DNA from: Sphingosinicella sp. YJ22
GTDB taxonomy: Bacteria; Pseudomonadota; Alphaproteobacteria; Sphingomonadales; Sphingomonadaceae
Direction: 5' to 3'
NCBI RefSeq assembly: GCF_011320075.1
Contig: NZ_JAANPA010000002.1
Coordinates: forward strand, 62,001 to 126,000
DNA: 64,000 bases
Of this stretch, positions 17,614 to 26,090 are shown piece by piece. Position 1 is the first letter of the stretch; each line of letters opens with the position of its first letter. The translations under genes and the position numbers were made by a program. Below the pieces are notes generated by a model that ran no database searches, had not been told where the DNA came from, and was given only the letters and a program-made list of their open reading frames with translations.

Positions 17614-18915
17614 ATGTCCGCAACGATTCCCCATAGAAAGCTGGTCATGACCGACACCATCACCGCCGACCGCCGCGACGTGCTGGTGAGGGCTCGAAGC
17701 ATTTTCACCCAGAAGGAACTGGCGGAACGCCTCGACTACACGGCAAAGCAGATCGGCCGCTGGGAGAAGGGCGAGTGCGAAGTGCCCACGGCCGTCGTGC
17801 CGGCCCTCCAGCGAATTCTCGAGGATCGGGCGCCCTACCATGCTGCTCCCGCTGCCGACTTCACATTCATCGATCTGTTTGCCGGTATCGGCGGGATCAG
17901 GCTCGGCTTTGAGGCGGCGGGTGGCCGGTGCGTTTTCACGAGTGAATGGGACAAGTACGCACAGAAGACTTACGTCGAAAACTTCGGCGAAGGGCATGCG
18001 ATCGAGGGCGACATCACCAAGATCGAGGCGGCCGACATACCGGAGCACGACGTGCTTTTGGCTGGATTCCCCTGCCAGCCATTCAGCCTGGCGGGAGTTT
18101 CGAAGAAGAACGCTCTGGGCCGGCCGCACGGGTTTGAGTGCACGACGCAGGGAACGCTCTTTTTTGATGTGCAGCGGATTATTGCCGAGCGGAGACCCAA
18201 GGCGTTTCTCCTCGAGAACGTGAAGAATCTCGTCAGCCACGACGGTGGAAACACCTTCCGTGTCATAATGGATGTGCTCGAGAGGCAGCTGCACTACCAA
18301 GTCTATCCGATGGTCGTCGATGGGCGCAGGTTCGTGCCGCAGCATCGTCAACGCATTTTGCTCGTCGGTTTCCAGAAGGACGTGGGCTTCGACTGGGAAA
18401 AGGTGCTCGCGAAAATGCCGGCTGTCGCCGACGGTCCTCGGCTCAGGACGGTCCTCCATCCCGAAGACGGAAGCGAAGCTGATGTAGACGATGGCCGCTA
18501 CATCACCGCCGACGGCAAGGTGGGAAAGAAGTACATCCTGACCGACCGTCTCTGGCAGTATCTGCAGGGTTATGCCGAAAAGCACCGGCAGGCCGGAAAC
18601 GGCTTTGGCTGCAGCGTCGTTGGCCCGCAGGATACGAGCCGTACGCTTTCGGCGCGCTACTACAAGGATGGATCGGAAATCCTGATTTCGCGCGGCAGGG
18701 GCAGAAACCCCCGCCGGCTGACGCCGCGTGAGTGCGCCCGGCTGATGGGCTATCCCGACACTTTCCGCATCCCTGTTTCGGACACTCGCGCGTACAAGCA
18801 GTTCGGCAATTCCGTGGTGGTTCCGCTGATGGCCGAGGTGGCGAAGGCGATGAAGCCTGGCATAATGCATCTGGTTAAGGGTGAGCCGCTGCAGTTTGAA
18901 CTCCTGCAGGACTGA
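17614..18915 (+). CDS. C5-cytosine DNA methyltransferase with N-terminal HTH (Dcm/M.EcoRII type)
   Basis: A 433-residue enzyme. Residues about 30-70 form an XRE-type helix-turn-helix (FTQKELAERLDYTAKQIGRW). Then come the C5-methylase motifs: I FIDLFAGIGGIRLGFE (85-100), IV GFPCQPFSLAG with catalytic Cys154, VI ENVKNL, VIII RQRILLVGF and X KQFGNSVVVP. It transfers a methyl group from SAM to cytosine. The neighbours (Vsr and EcoRII-type nuclease) point to CCWGG as target; DrmMII of class 2 DISARM is also reported to modify CCWGG. The N-terminal HTH suggests autoregulation, as known for M.EcoRII/M.SsoII. Start chosen for GAGG 8 bases upstream; an internal ATG at 17647 is the alternative. Confidence 0.92.
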   Translation: MSATIPHRKLVMTDTITADRRDVLVRARSIFTQKELAERLDYTAKQIGRWEKGECEVPTAVVPALQRILEDRAPYHAAPAADFTFIDLFAGIGGIRLGFEAAGGRCVFTSEWDKYAQKTYVENFGEGHAIEGDITKIEAADIPEHDVLLAGFPCQPFSLAGVSKKNALGRPHGFECTTQGTLFFDVQRIIAERRPKAFLLENVKNLVSHDGGNTFRVIMDVLERQLHYQVYPMVVDGRRFVPQHRQRILLVGFQKDVGFDWEKVLAKMPAVADGPRLRTVLHPEDGSEADVDDGRYITADGKVGKKYILTDRLWQYLQGYAEKHRQAGNGFGCSVVGPQDTSRTLSARYYKDGSEILISRGRGRNPRRLTPRECARLMGYPDTFRIPVSDTRAYKQFGNSVVVPLMAEVAKAMKPGIMHLVKGEPLQFELLQD

Positions 18916-18922
18916 AGGCCCA

Positions 18923-19372
18923 GTGGCGGACGTCGTCGACGCGGCGACACGCAGCCGTATGATGTCGCGGATCCGTGGCCGCGACACCAAGATCGAAGTT
19001 GTGATCCGGAAGGCGCTTCACGCCCGTGGACTGCGCTACCGCACTGGAGTGCGCACCCTGCCTGGACGGCCAGACATTGTCCTGGCGCGCTGGCGGGCAG
19101 TGATACTTGTGCATGGGTGTTTCTGGCATGCGCACGACTGCGGCCTGTGCCGCCTTCCTGCGACCCGTCCGGAGTTCTGGCGGGAGAAGCTCGAGAGCAA
19201 TGCGGCGCGTGATCATCGGAACCAGGCAGCTTTGCTTGAGGCCGGCTGGCGCGTAGCGATCGTCTGGGAATGTGCTTTGCGCGGGAGAGGTTCCCAAGCG
19301 GTCGCCAGTGTAGCAGACGAACTCGCGCATTGGGCTAGGGCGAACGATAAAACGATCGAGTTGCGCGGATGA
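18923..19372 (+). CDS. vsr: Very short patch repair endonuclease Vsr
   Basis: 149 residues from a GTG at 18923 with AAGG just upstream; the longer frame overlaps the methylase stop. The family signature is complete: DAATRSRMMSRIRGRDTKIE, LPGRPDIVL with the metal-binding Asp, and VHGCFWHAHDCGLC. Vsr nicks next to T:G mismatches that arise when 5-methylcytosine in CCWGG deaminates, so it protects against the mutational cost of the methylase before it. It starts 7 bp after the methylase stop and overlaps the restriction gene by ATGA. Confidence 0.95.
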   Translation: MADVVDAATRSRMMSRIRGRDTKIEVVIRKALHARGLRYRTGVRTLPGRPDIVLARWRAVILVHGCFWHAHDCGLCRLPATRPEFWREKLESNAARDHRNQAALLEAGWRVAIVWECALRGRGSQAVASVADELAHWARANDKTIELRG

Positions 19373-20589
19373 AAAGCGGCTATCTGTCACAGTATTTCAA
19401 GCAGATCGCGTGGAAGCACCTGTCAGCGGTCGACGCAGAAGCTCACCGGTCGCACCAGCACGAGTTTGGCGGCGTCGGGAAGCTGAAGGCTGTTCTCGGA
19501 ACGGAGGACAGGCCCAACATCCCGACGGCTTTCATCTATCTGAACGACGACGACCCGGAACCTTTGCAGGAAACACGTTACCTCAGCTGGTACGACACGC
19601 GGCGCAGTCAGGATCATCGGGGGCCGGAGTACCGCCTCTATTTTCCCGACAACATCGTCACTGACAACGCTGCGGAGGGCGATCTTCTGATCATCGGCGT
19701 GCGCCCCGATGAGACGCTGATGGCAATCATCGCCGAAGCGGGCTCCACGGTCGAAAACCAGCTGCTTTGGCTGTTTGGCGCCAACGATCTGATGCATCCC
19801 GGCTATTCAGTTAAGGGCGAGCTTGAGGCGGACCAGACACGCCTCGAGTTCGCGGCATACTACATCCTTGAACAGCTGGGCGTGGAGGTCGAACAGGAGG
19901 CCCCCAGTTACCTGGATGACATGCTGAGCCGGTTCAATGGCAAGTTTCCCGGCACGCGCGACTTCTCCGCCTATGCTCGCCACAGCCTTGGAGAAATCGA
20001 CCTGAAGGGGGACCCGGATCGGGCGGTCATCGTCCTGATGGAGCGCGAGGAGATCCTCTTCCGGACGTTGGAGCGCCATCTGATTGCGGAGCGGCTTCAG
20101 GCCGGGTTCGCCGAGATCGACGATTTCCTGCAGTTCAGCCTCTCGGTCCAGAACCGCAGAAAATCGCGCGCCGGAAGCGCCCTTGAGAACCATCTCGAGC
20201 ATCTGTTTGGCCTCCTCGACATCAGGGGCGACCGCACGGCGGTAACCGAAGGCAAGGCAAAGCCGGACTTCCTGTTCCCGGGAGCGAAGGCCTATCACGA
20301 TCCAAGATTTCCCTCCGAGCTCCTGACCATGCTCGGCGCGAAGTCGACCTGCAAGGACCGGTGGCGGCAGGTGCTTGCCGAGGCCGAGCGTATCCCGGAC
20401 AAGCATCTGCTGACGCTCGAACCCTCGATCACCACCAGCCAGACGGACGAGATGCAGCAGCGGCGGCTTCAGCTCGTAGTGCCGCGTGGCCTGCATGAGT
20501 CCTACACGGTGCCGCAGCGGTCATGGCTGATGTCGGTTTCGGACTTGGTCGCGATGCTGCTCGAGCGACAGGGGGCGGCTGGTTTCTGA
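19369..20589 (+). CDS. EcoRII-type restriction endonuclease
   Basis: A 406-residue protein, close to EcoRII itself (about 404). The C-terminal catalytic domain shows the PD-(D/E)XK site: a Glu in ALENHLEHLF (about 272), Asp300 in AKPDFLFPG, and Lys325 with Lys329 and Arg331 in AKSTCKDRWRQVL, matching the spacing of the EcoRII active site. The N-terminal domain would be the autoinhibitory effector domain that makes EcoRII need two CCWGG sites. It is translationally coupled to vsr (ATGA), completing a methylase-Vsr-nuclease operon. Specificity for CCWGG is inferred from family and neighbours. Confidence 0.93.
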   Translation: MKSGYLSQYFKQIAWKHLSAVDAEAHRSHQHEFGGVGKLKAVLGTEDRPNIPTAFIYLNDDDPEPLQETRYLSWYDTRRSQDHRGPEYRLYFPDNIVTDNAAEGDLLIIGVRPDETLMAIIAEAGSTVENQLLWLFGANDLMHPGYSVKGELEADQTRLEFAAYYILEQLGVEVEQEAPSYLDDMLSRFNGKFPGTRDFSAYARHSLGEIDLKGDPDRAVIVLMEREEILFRTLERHLIAERLQAGFAEIDDFLQFSLSVQNRRKSRAGSALENHLEHLFGLLDIRGDRTAVTEGKAKPDFLFPGAKAYHDPRFPSELLTMLGAKSTCKDRWRQVLAEAERIPDKHLLTLEPSITTSQTDEMQQRRLQLVVPRGLHESYTVPQRSWLMSVSDLVAMLLERQGAAGF

Positions 20590-20755
20590 GCTGTTGCAGG
20601 CCTGCTCAGTCAGATCCGACATCAAGTCCAGGCGTCCTGATCGCCGGCGCGTCGCTGGACCGCGCCTTCGGCAACGCGCCCACGTCGGTCAGTGCATGCT
20701 CTGTTTGAGTTGTCCGAAAGCAGACCTCACTCGAGCCCGCGCGACGTATTGAAAC

Positions 20756-20776
20756 CTCATCCCGATCGGGGGTGAG
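20756..20776. terminator. Hairpin between convergent operons
   Basis: CTCATCCC pairs with GGGGTGAG around a five-base loop, giving an 8-bp stem with one G-T pair. It lies in the 277-bp gap (20590-20866) between the EcoRII-type gene (plus) and the DUF4145 operon (minus). No T-run follows, so termination is only suggested by position. Nothing else is seen in the gap. Confidence 0.3.
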
Positions 20777-20866
20777 CCGATCTTTACTAAGATCCATGGT
20801 CGGCGACTGCTGCCCCCGCTTCGGCACTGCTGGTGAAAGCTATCCTCCGGGCCAGCCCGGTTCTGA

Positions 20867-21616
20867 CTAAGTTCTGTTCGCCTTGCTGCTGGAGCGCGCC
20901 TGCTTGGGCGGAATCTTGGGACCGATTTCGAGCGCGCGCTTACCTGAGAGAATTGCTCTGGATATAAATTGCTCAAGGGTACTGAGCAGGTGCTGAAAGT
21001 CATCGCCATCTGGCGAGAACGCCCGGTGAGCAGCGGCATTGCCTGCTTCAGCGACTATCCCGAGCGTCTGAGCTTCTGTTTCTCCGATCCAGCCGCCGTC
21101 GTGGAGAGCCGTGACTTTTTCCGCCATCGGGAGTGCTGGGTCAATCCCGAGCATTTCCGTGGCTCGATCTAAAGCGGTTCGTAAGCCGATTGAAGCCAAG
21201 ATAAACGAGCGGCCTTCCGAGGTGGTGTAAACTTCGTCCATGATCTGGGCGAGCGTGCTGTCGGTCTTGTATAGCGTCCATGCCCAGTCTGGACGTGTGC
21301 TCTTCTTCTCGGGCGCGGGGTACGTCTGGAGGGTGTACTCGGGGACCGTTTCCTCCTCACCCGTTGTGGGATTATACCGGTAATCCCAGCTCTGAGTGTC
21401 CCATGAGGACTGCCAGTAGAACACCAACTCGCAGCCTCGACATTGAAGCAGCCGATGATCGAGCTGTCCGTTCTCCGAATGCTCGCCGTCGCTCCACTCC
21501 CACGGCTGATCAAATGAGCCGTGAACGTCGCACGTCCGCTCGCCATCGCAACGCGGGCAATGGGCCTTCATGGTCTGCGGCTTGGTGGGCTCGATCGAAG
21601 GTTGCTCAGTCGCCAT
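20867..21616 (-). CDS. DUF4145-domain protein, last gene of a three-gene operon
   Basis: 249 residues from the ATG at 21616; the longer open frame lies inside the upstream gene. The N-terminus carries a zinc-ribbon-like pair (CPRCDGERTC and LLQCRGCELVFYW). The C-terminal half, with HDGGWIGETEAQTLGIVAEAGNAAAHRA, matches DUF4145, a domain often fused to or next to restriction and other defence nucleases. It overlaps the upstream gene by 11 bp. Function unknown; a DNA- or RNA-sensing accessory role is inference. Confidence 0.75.
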   Translation of the reverse strand: MATEQPSIEPTKPQTMKAHCPRCDGERTCDVHGSFDQPWEWSDGEHSENGQLDHRLLQCRGCELVFYWQSSWDTQSWDYRYNPTTGEEETVPEYTLQTYPAPEKKSTRPDWAWTLYKTDSTLAQIMDEVYTTSEGRSFILASIGLRTALDRATEMLGIDPALPMAEKVTALHDGGWIGETEAQTLGIVAEAGNAAAHRAFSPDGDDFQHLLSTLEQFISRAILSGKRALEIGPKIPPKQARSSSKANRT

Positions 21617-22748
21617 CTTCCTCGTTCGGCTCCTCCAGCACCGTGAGTTCCCTCGGATCGTAAAGCTCCCAGCGTTGCCCCTTCCGCTTGAGATCACCGG
21701 TAATAGCGATCGCGGCCTTCGCCTCGTGTGCCGCAAGCGCCTCGCTGTACAGCTCAGGCGGCAGCGTCACTTTCACCGAAACAGGCTGCTCATCTACGAA
21801 CGTCCTGATGCTGACCCTGCCTTTCAGTTCTTCGTGCCCGCGTCCAAGATTGACGACATAGCCTTCCAGGCGCTCATCGGGGCGGGGCTCCAGCAGCCGA
21901 AACCGTCGCGCCGCTTCCATGAAAATCTCACCCTCGGATTGCGAGAAGCGAACGCGCCGCCGCGCCTCGGGTGTTGGGCGGGTCTTGGCCCATGTAACCG
22001 AGACCTCCAGCCCGTTCGATTGCTCAATGAGGATGGCCAAGGACTCACATAAATTGGCATTAACTCCCCGTGGTACTGCCAGCTTAAAGGCGTCGAACCC
22101 GTCTCCGCGCACCGCTTCTTGAGCGGCCACCCGCGCGGCGTCTAGACCGTTGGCTAGCATCCGCGTCACGCGGCGTTGGAAAGGCTCCTCGGACTCGAGA
22201 GGCCAGAACGCCCCCTGTGCGGAGTCAAGGTTCGGCGGCACCGGAGCGAGCAGCGTCACGATGAAGCTCCCCTGCTCTGTCTGGCCCAGCCGAACTTTGT
22301 CCATGTAATCGGCCGCATCTTTGACCTTGCCGGCGCGATAGGAGGCGCGCGGCTCTTTAGCGGCGCACGCAGACGCCTGAAGCAGGTCACGCGCATGGAG
22401 CACCATATCTACCCCCGCGCCGATGCGAATGGAGCCGTCATCATCAGCCTCAGGCGCGCGCACCCGGATCACATCCCGATCGGCCCCAATCAGATCCCGA
22501 TAAATCTGTAATTCGTCCCGTTCTTCGATGCGGGCGAGAAAGCGGAGCACTTCGGAAACAACCAGCGGGTAATCCGCCAAAGCATCCGTTCCAGGAAGGA
22601 TGAGTTCGGGCGCATCGGTGCGGGCGTAAACGTCGCTATGATCCCCGTATCGCTCAGCCCGGCGCCACCCTTGCGATCGGGCGTATGCGACTAGAGCGGC
22701 CGGAGCGATCGCCCGCAAGGCCTTCTGATCCTCGATCCTTGCTTTCAC
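21606..22748 (-). CDS. Unknown protein between DUF4365 and DUF4145 genes
   Basis: 380 residues starting at a GTG that overlaps the stop of the DUF4365 gene (GTGA). The sequence is soluble, mixed alpha/beta (VSEVLRFLARIEERDELQIYRDLIG; ISIRTFVDEQPVSVKVTLPPELYSEA in pieces) with no Walker or nuclease signature I can name. Couplings on both sides make it an obligate middle component of a three-gene unit. I recall similar proteins beside DUF4365 genes in other genomes, but cannot verify this. Acidic C-terminus (EEPNEEDGD). Confidence 0.7.
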   Translation of the reverse strand: MKARIEDQKALRAIAPAALVAYARSQGWRRAERYGDHSDVYARTDAPELILPGTDALADYPLVVSEVLRFLARIEERDELQIYRDLIGADRDVIRVRAPEADDDGSIRIGAGVDMVLHARDLLQASACAAKEPRASYRAGKVKDAADYMDKVRLGQTEQGSFIVTLLAPVPPNLDSAQGAFWPLESEEPFQRRVTRMLANGLDAARVAAQEAVRGDGFDAFKLAVPRGVNANLCESLAILIEQSNGLEVSVTWAKTRPTPEARRRVRFSQSEGEIFMEAARRFRLLEPRPDERLEGYVVNLGRGHEELKGRVSIRTFVDEQPVSVKVTLPPELYSEALAAHEAKAAIAITGDLKRKGQRWELYDPRELTVLEEPNEEDGD

Positions 22749-23245
22749 GAAAGCGCGCCCGTGCGAGACTGATGCATGAGCGCGGCCAAGGAAGCAACGT
22801 CCAGTCGGTTGGTTTCTGGCACGTGCACCGTGCAGCCTGTCTCGTTCTCCGTTTCAGGTTCGCCCCTGAGGGAAAACCAGTAGGCGCGGTGTCTCAAAAC
22901 CATTTCGTGCGGGCTGATGGCCACCCAATCGCTTTGGTTCCTCGGAAGGTGATAAAGTACGAGAATTCTCGGCACTTGCGTTGGCAGACGCAGCAACTGG
23001 TGGTTACGCTTCGGGCAAAAATAGCTGACCCTGCCATCCTTCGCCTCGAGATTGATCGAAGCTTTAAGCTGTACGTCTAGCCGGGGCCGAAAGTCGCCGC
23101 CCGCCTCGATCGTTAGGTCCACCCCGTCAACGTCTAGGCTCGGCTTCGAAACCGTGTAACCGGCTGCACCCGCGAGTGCCCGAAGGTAAGCCTCGGACAG
23201 AGCTTCCTCGATGCTTGTGGTGGCCAGGAGGGCGTCTGTTGCCAT
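22745..23245 (-). CDS. DUF4365 (putative PD-(D/E)XK nuclease) protein, first gene of the operon
   Basis: 166 residues. The core VDGVDLTIEAGG, then RPRLDVQLKAS, then VLYHLP with W, matches DUF4365. It has the order Asp / (Asp)xQxK expected of a PD-(D/E)XK-like nuclease fold, with Gln in place of Glu as in several restriction-type enzymes. It leads an operon of three overlapping genes (DUF4365, unknown, DUF4145), likely one system. No purine-rich ribosome site is visible before the ATG at 23245, which is odd; 23246-23493 upstream holds no gene I can support. Confidence 0.75.
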   Translation of the reverse strand: MATDALLATTSIEEALSEAYLRALAGAAGYTVSKPSLDVDGVDLTIEAGGDFRPRLDVQLKASINLEAKDGRVSYFCPKRNHQLLRLPTQVPRILVLYHLPRNQSDWVAISPHEMVLRHRAYWFSLRGEPETENETGCTVHVPETNRLDVASLAALMHQSRTGALS

Positions 23246-23493
23246 GTGCAGGAGGTGTCACGAAAGGGATGTCGCCGCAAGCGCACTTGGGAGGGGCCTC
23301 CAGGCGGCGACCCGCACCGCCGGGAAGCCATGACATCAAGTCAGCTCGTGTCTAGGGCCTGCTCTAATCACTGATCGAGCATGAAAGCAGACCGGCAGCT
23401 ATCGGCCAGATTCCGTCAGTTGGCTTCTCATCATGAAAACCGCTCAGCTGACACAAGCGAGCAGTCTTTGTCTGTGGCAACATCCATCGACCC

Positions 23494-24057
23494 TCAGCAA
23501 CGGCGCCGGGTGGTGCGCGCACGGGTCGAAGCACCCTGCTGGTGCATTCCGCGCGGCACCACCTCCGACGAGAACCAATGCCCCAACCGCTCAACATCAC
23601 CATCGACAACGCCGTTGACCCGATGCCCGCGCCCGGCGGCAGCCAGGTGCATGAGACTTTCCGGCAGGGGGAGCGGACGTCCGCCCAAGTGCCGGCTGAC
23701 TAGGGGATCGAAGATCAGTACTGGGCCGGAGAGGTCGCGCGCTTTCTCGGCTTCGGACGGATGGTAATCCGGATCGAGGCGGTCGTAACCGCCGTCCGGC
23801 CGCTCATGATAGAGGGCGTCGGGCCGGCCCCGGTGCCTCCGCTCGTACTCGCCATGATCCATGACCTGACCCACCCGGCCACCCCAGAGCAGCAGGCCGC
23901 GCTCAAGCGATCCGGGGCGGAATCCGAGCACCCAGTCTCCGACAGCTGCGCTCCGGCGGATCGACGGCTTGCAGGTGGCGAGGGTGACCAGCCCGTTCGC
24001 AGGGCAGGGGGCGAGCCCATGGTCGTGCACGAGAATGTAGCGGAAGATCCGGGTCAT
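23494..24057 (-). CDS. Nmad2 domain protein (nucleotide-modification-associated)
   Basis: 187 residues. The start IFRYILVHDHGLAPCP, then LVTLATCKPSIRRSAAVGDWVLGF, then RPDALYHERPDGGYDRLDPDYH and ARDLSGPVLIFD, matches the Nmad2 family. This family was defined by comparative genomics as linked to modified-nucleotide systems; its biochemical activity is not settled. The ATG overlaps the stop of the Nmad3 gene by 4 bp. The last 25 residues are basic and low in complexity (TRARTTRRRC), perhaps frame drift or a genuine tail. Confidence 0.75.
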   Translation of the reverse strand: MTRIFRYILVHDHGLAPCPANGLVTLATCKPSIRRSAAVGDWVLGFRPGSLERGLLLWGGRVGQVMDHGEYERRHRGRPDALYHERPDGGYDRLDPDYHPSEAEKARDLSGPVLIFDPLVSRHLGGRPLPLPESLMHLAAAGRGHRVNGVVDGDVERLGHWFSSEVVPRGMHQQGASTRARTTRRRC

Positions 24058-24782
24058 GTGCGTATCACCCTGATGATGTCATCGACCCAAGCGTGGGCGA
24101 CCGAGTCGTCGCCGATGTCACAGACGAACTCCTGCCCTCGGGCGACTGAGTAGAGCCCGTCCTCGCCGATCCAGCGCGAAGGCTTTGAGTGATAAGTGAG
24201 CCCGCGCCCGCGTAGCCAAGCTGGGACCGCCCAATGCGAGAGGGGGCCGCCCGCGCGCGTGAGCCTCAGGGCGTCTGCAGAGTGGGCGGCCGTCGCCCCT
24301 TCGCCTCGGTATACCGTGTTGTTTGCCGTGCGGATCCCGAGGACATGCGGGTGGCACAGTCGCGCCAGTTCATCTCGCACCGCCTCATCCATCGCCTGTA
24401 CGACGTGCCTCTCTGCGACACGCAGGTAACCGAAGATACGGTGGTGCCGCTCGCCCGTTTTTTCGTCGGCGAACAGGCCAAAGAAGAGGAATGTGTCTCC
24501 TACGCCCACCCCCTGGTTGGCGAGATGGGACTGAGCGGCGTCGCACTGTCCGAAGATACATTCGCCGTGGACGAACATCGGATCGTGGTGGCACAGGTGC
24601 GCACCATCAATCCGGCCGCGCGTCGCACGCGTCACGTAACTTCCCAGCCCGAGGTCATCGTAGGTGGTGGACGAGTTGCGGGTAGCCGGTATCGGCAGAC
24701 TAATCGGCCGGCCTTCGACGATGGGCGACGGGGCGCCCCCGGCGGCCGAATCGAAACCCTTACGGCTAAGTACCAGCTTCAT
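24054..24782 (-). CDS. Nmad3 domain protein (nucleotide-modification-associated)
   Basis: 242 residues. The N-terminus LVLSRKGFDSAAGGAPSP and LPIPATRNSSTTYDDL, then CIFGQCDAAQSHLANQGVGVGDTFLFFGLF, fits the Nmad3 family. Nmad2 and Nmad3 genes often travel as a pair in islands, as here with a 4-bp overlap. They have been proposed to sense or process modified nucleotides. No base-modifying enzyme other than the C5-methylase at 17.6 kb is in view, so their substrate is open. Confidence 0.78.
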   Translation of the reverse strand: MKLVLSRKGFDSAAGGAPSPIVEGRPISLPIPATRNSSTTYDDLGLGSYVTRATRGRIDGAHLCHHDPMFVHGECIFGQCDAAQSHLANQGVGVGDTFLFFGLFADEKTGERHHRIFGYLRVAERHVVQAMDEAVRDELARLCHPHVLGIRTANNTVYRGEGATAAHSADALRLTRAGGPLSHWAVPAWLRGRGLTYHSKPSRWIGEDGLYSVARGQEFVCDIGDDSVAHAWVDDIIRVIRT

Positions 24783-25133
24783 GCTGGCGGCCGGAACCTG
24801 CTGATACGGGATGCGAGATGCCGGGCATTCATAACGTACTAGTGCCGTCCAACCCGCCTATACGGCAAGACCCCCATGGGGAACGTCACATAGCTTACAT
24901 CAGTGCGGTAGCGTGCACCGAGGCCTCGGTGCCGCGCTGCCGGCAGCTTTGGCAAATAGACATCAGCCGTCCGCTGAAGGGCGCGTGCCATATGCGTATG
25001 GACGTATGCATAAGTGAGCCAGATCGCCTCCAAAAAACGGTGCCGCGCTCCAGCGCTTAATATGCATTGCGCACTAAATGCGTATAGATCGGCGTCACGC
25101 TTATGAGCATAAACGCGGTCAGAGGAGAACGTC
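24783..25133. promoter_or_regulatory. Divergent region with repeated TATGC-type palindromic sites
   Basis: This 351-bp gap between the Nmad3 gene (minus) and the XRE gene (plus) holds a striking set of related short palindromes. They are CATATGCGTATG (24989-25000), GTATGCATAA (25004-25013), TATGCATTG (25061), AATGCGTATAG (25077-25087) and the perfect TTATGAGCATAA (25101-25112). The last lies just before the ribosome site AGAGGAG of the XRE gene. They look like operators for that regulator, controlling its own operon and possibly the Nmad pair. Binding is inference. No gene is seen in the gap. Confidence 0.5.
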
Positions 25134-26090
25134 ATGCCAATAAATCCTGACCGCTTGAAAGCCTTTCGGAGCGAAAAGCGACTGACCCTCGAGCAGCTCG
25201 CTGAGCGATCGAAGATCAATAAGACCACCCTCCACCGGCTTGAGAAAGGCGAGATCGCGCGGAGTCGCAAGCACACGGTCGAGGCTCTCGCTCGCGGCCT
25301 TGGGGTTGAACCAATTGAGTTGACGAGCCTGGAGCCGCCCCCACCGGCTGCCCACGCCGCTCGGAACAAGCGACAGCAAATCAGCTTGCGCGTCGAGGGA
25401 GAGGTACGGAACGCATTCAGTTTCGTGGCCACCCGCTATCGCGTCAGTCAGACTACGATCGTGGATCTCGCCCCCTTGCTGTTCGTCATTCTTGCTGAGG
25501 AGTGCCTCAATGACCGTGCCGAGAAGCTTGAGCAATTCGGCACGGCCTTTGAACAGCTCGATAGCCTTCCTCGCACGTGGCGCGACGGTACTTCCGGCTA
25601 CATTGAGCAGGAAAAGCGGTCGATTCTCTCCCGTGACATATTGGGAAGACTGATCGACGATGAGGACGTCCAGTGGTTCCCGCAAAGCGACAATGTCGAG
25701 CTCACCGGGCTTGTGAACCCGTTCGCGAAGTTCCTGGAGACCCGGTTGAAGGGCCTCGATGCAGACGACGAGCTCTTGGACTGGGATCGAGACGCTGGTG
25801 TGCAGTACCGTGTTTGCAAGGAGGTCGCACTTTCCCATGCAGATGGGGATGCGGACCTAGCCTCCTTCCTGTTGGACGGCTCCATCGGCTTGCATGAGAT
25901 TCCAGCCGAACTTCGGACGGCAGAAAGGATCGATGACCGGATCACATGGCTGCGGTCTCGGGCCGAGACGATCTTACAGAAGCGGGAGGAGCAATCAGCG
26001 GCTTGGGAGCGCGCTACCAGCGAAGCTCTCGCCAGGATTGCCTCGGACCTCCATGCGCGCGGTCTGGATCAGGAGAGCGACAATGCATGA
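25134..26090 (+). CDS. XRE-family regulator with large C-terminal domain
   Basis: 318 residues. The first 65 form a clear XRE helix-turn-helix (RLKAFRSEKRLTLEQLAERS, KINKTTLHRLEKGEIA). Residues 80-318 are helical and unlike common peptidase or Cupin effectors, with RVEGEVRNAFSFVATRYRVSQTTIVDLAP, read in pieces, suggesting a second arm-like DNA-binding or sensor segment. It has a strong ribosome site (AGAGGAG) and overlaps the next small gene by 8 bp. It most likely represses its own promoter through the palindromes upstream. It could be the antitoxin of a pair with the downstream gene. Confidence 0.8.
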   Translation: MPINPDRLKAFRSEKRLTLEQLAERSKINKTTLHRLEKGEIARSRKHTVEALARGLGVEPIELTSLEPPPPAAHAARNKRQQISLRVEGEVRNAFSFVATRYRVSQTTIVDLAPLLFVILAEECLNDRAEKLEQFGTAFEQLDSLPRTWRDGTSGYIEQEKRSILSRDILGRLIDDEDVQWFPQSDNVELTGLVNPFAKFLETRLKGLDADDELLDWDRDAGVQYRVCKEVALSHADGDADLASFLLDGSIGLHEIPAELRTAERIDDRITWLRSRAETILQKREEQSAAWERATSEALARIASDLHARGLDQESDNA

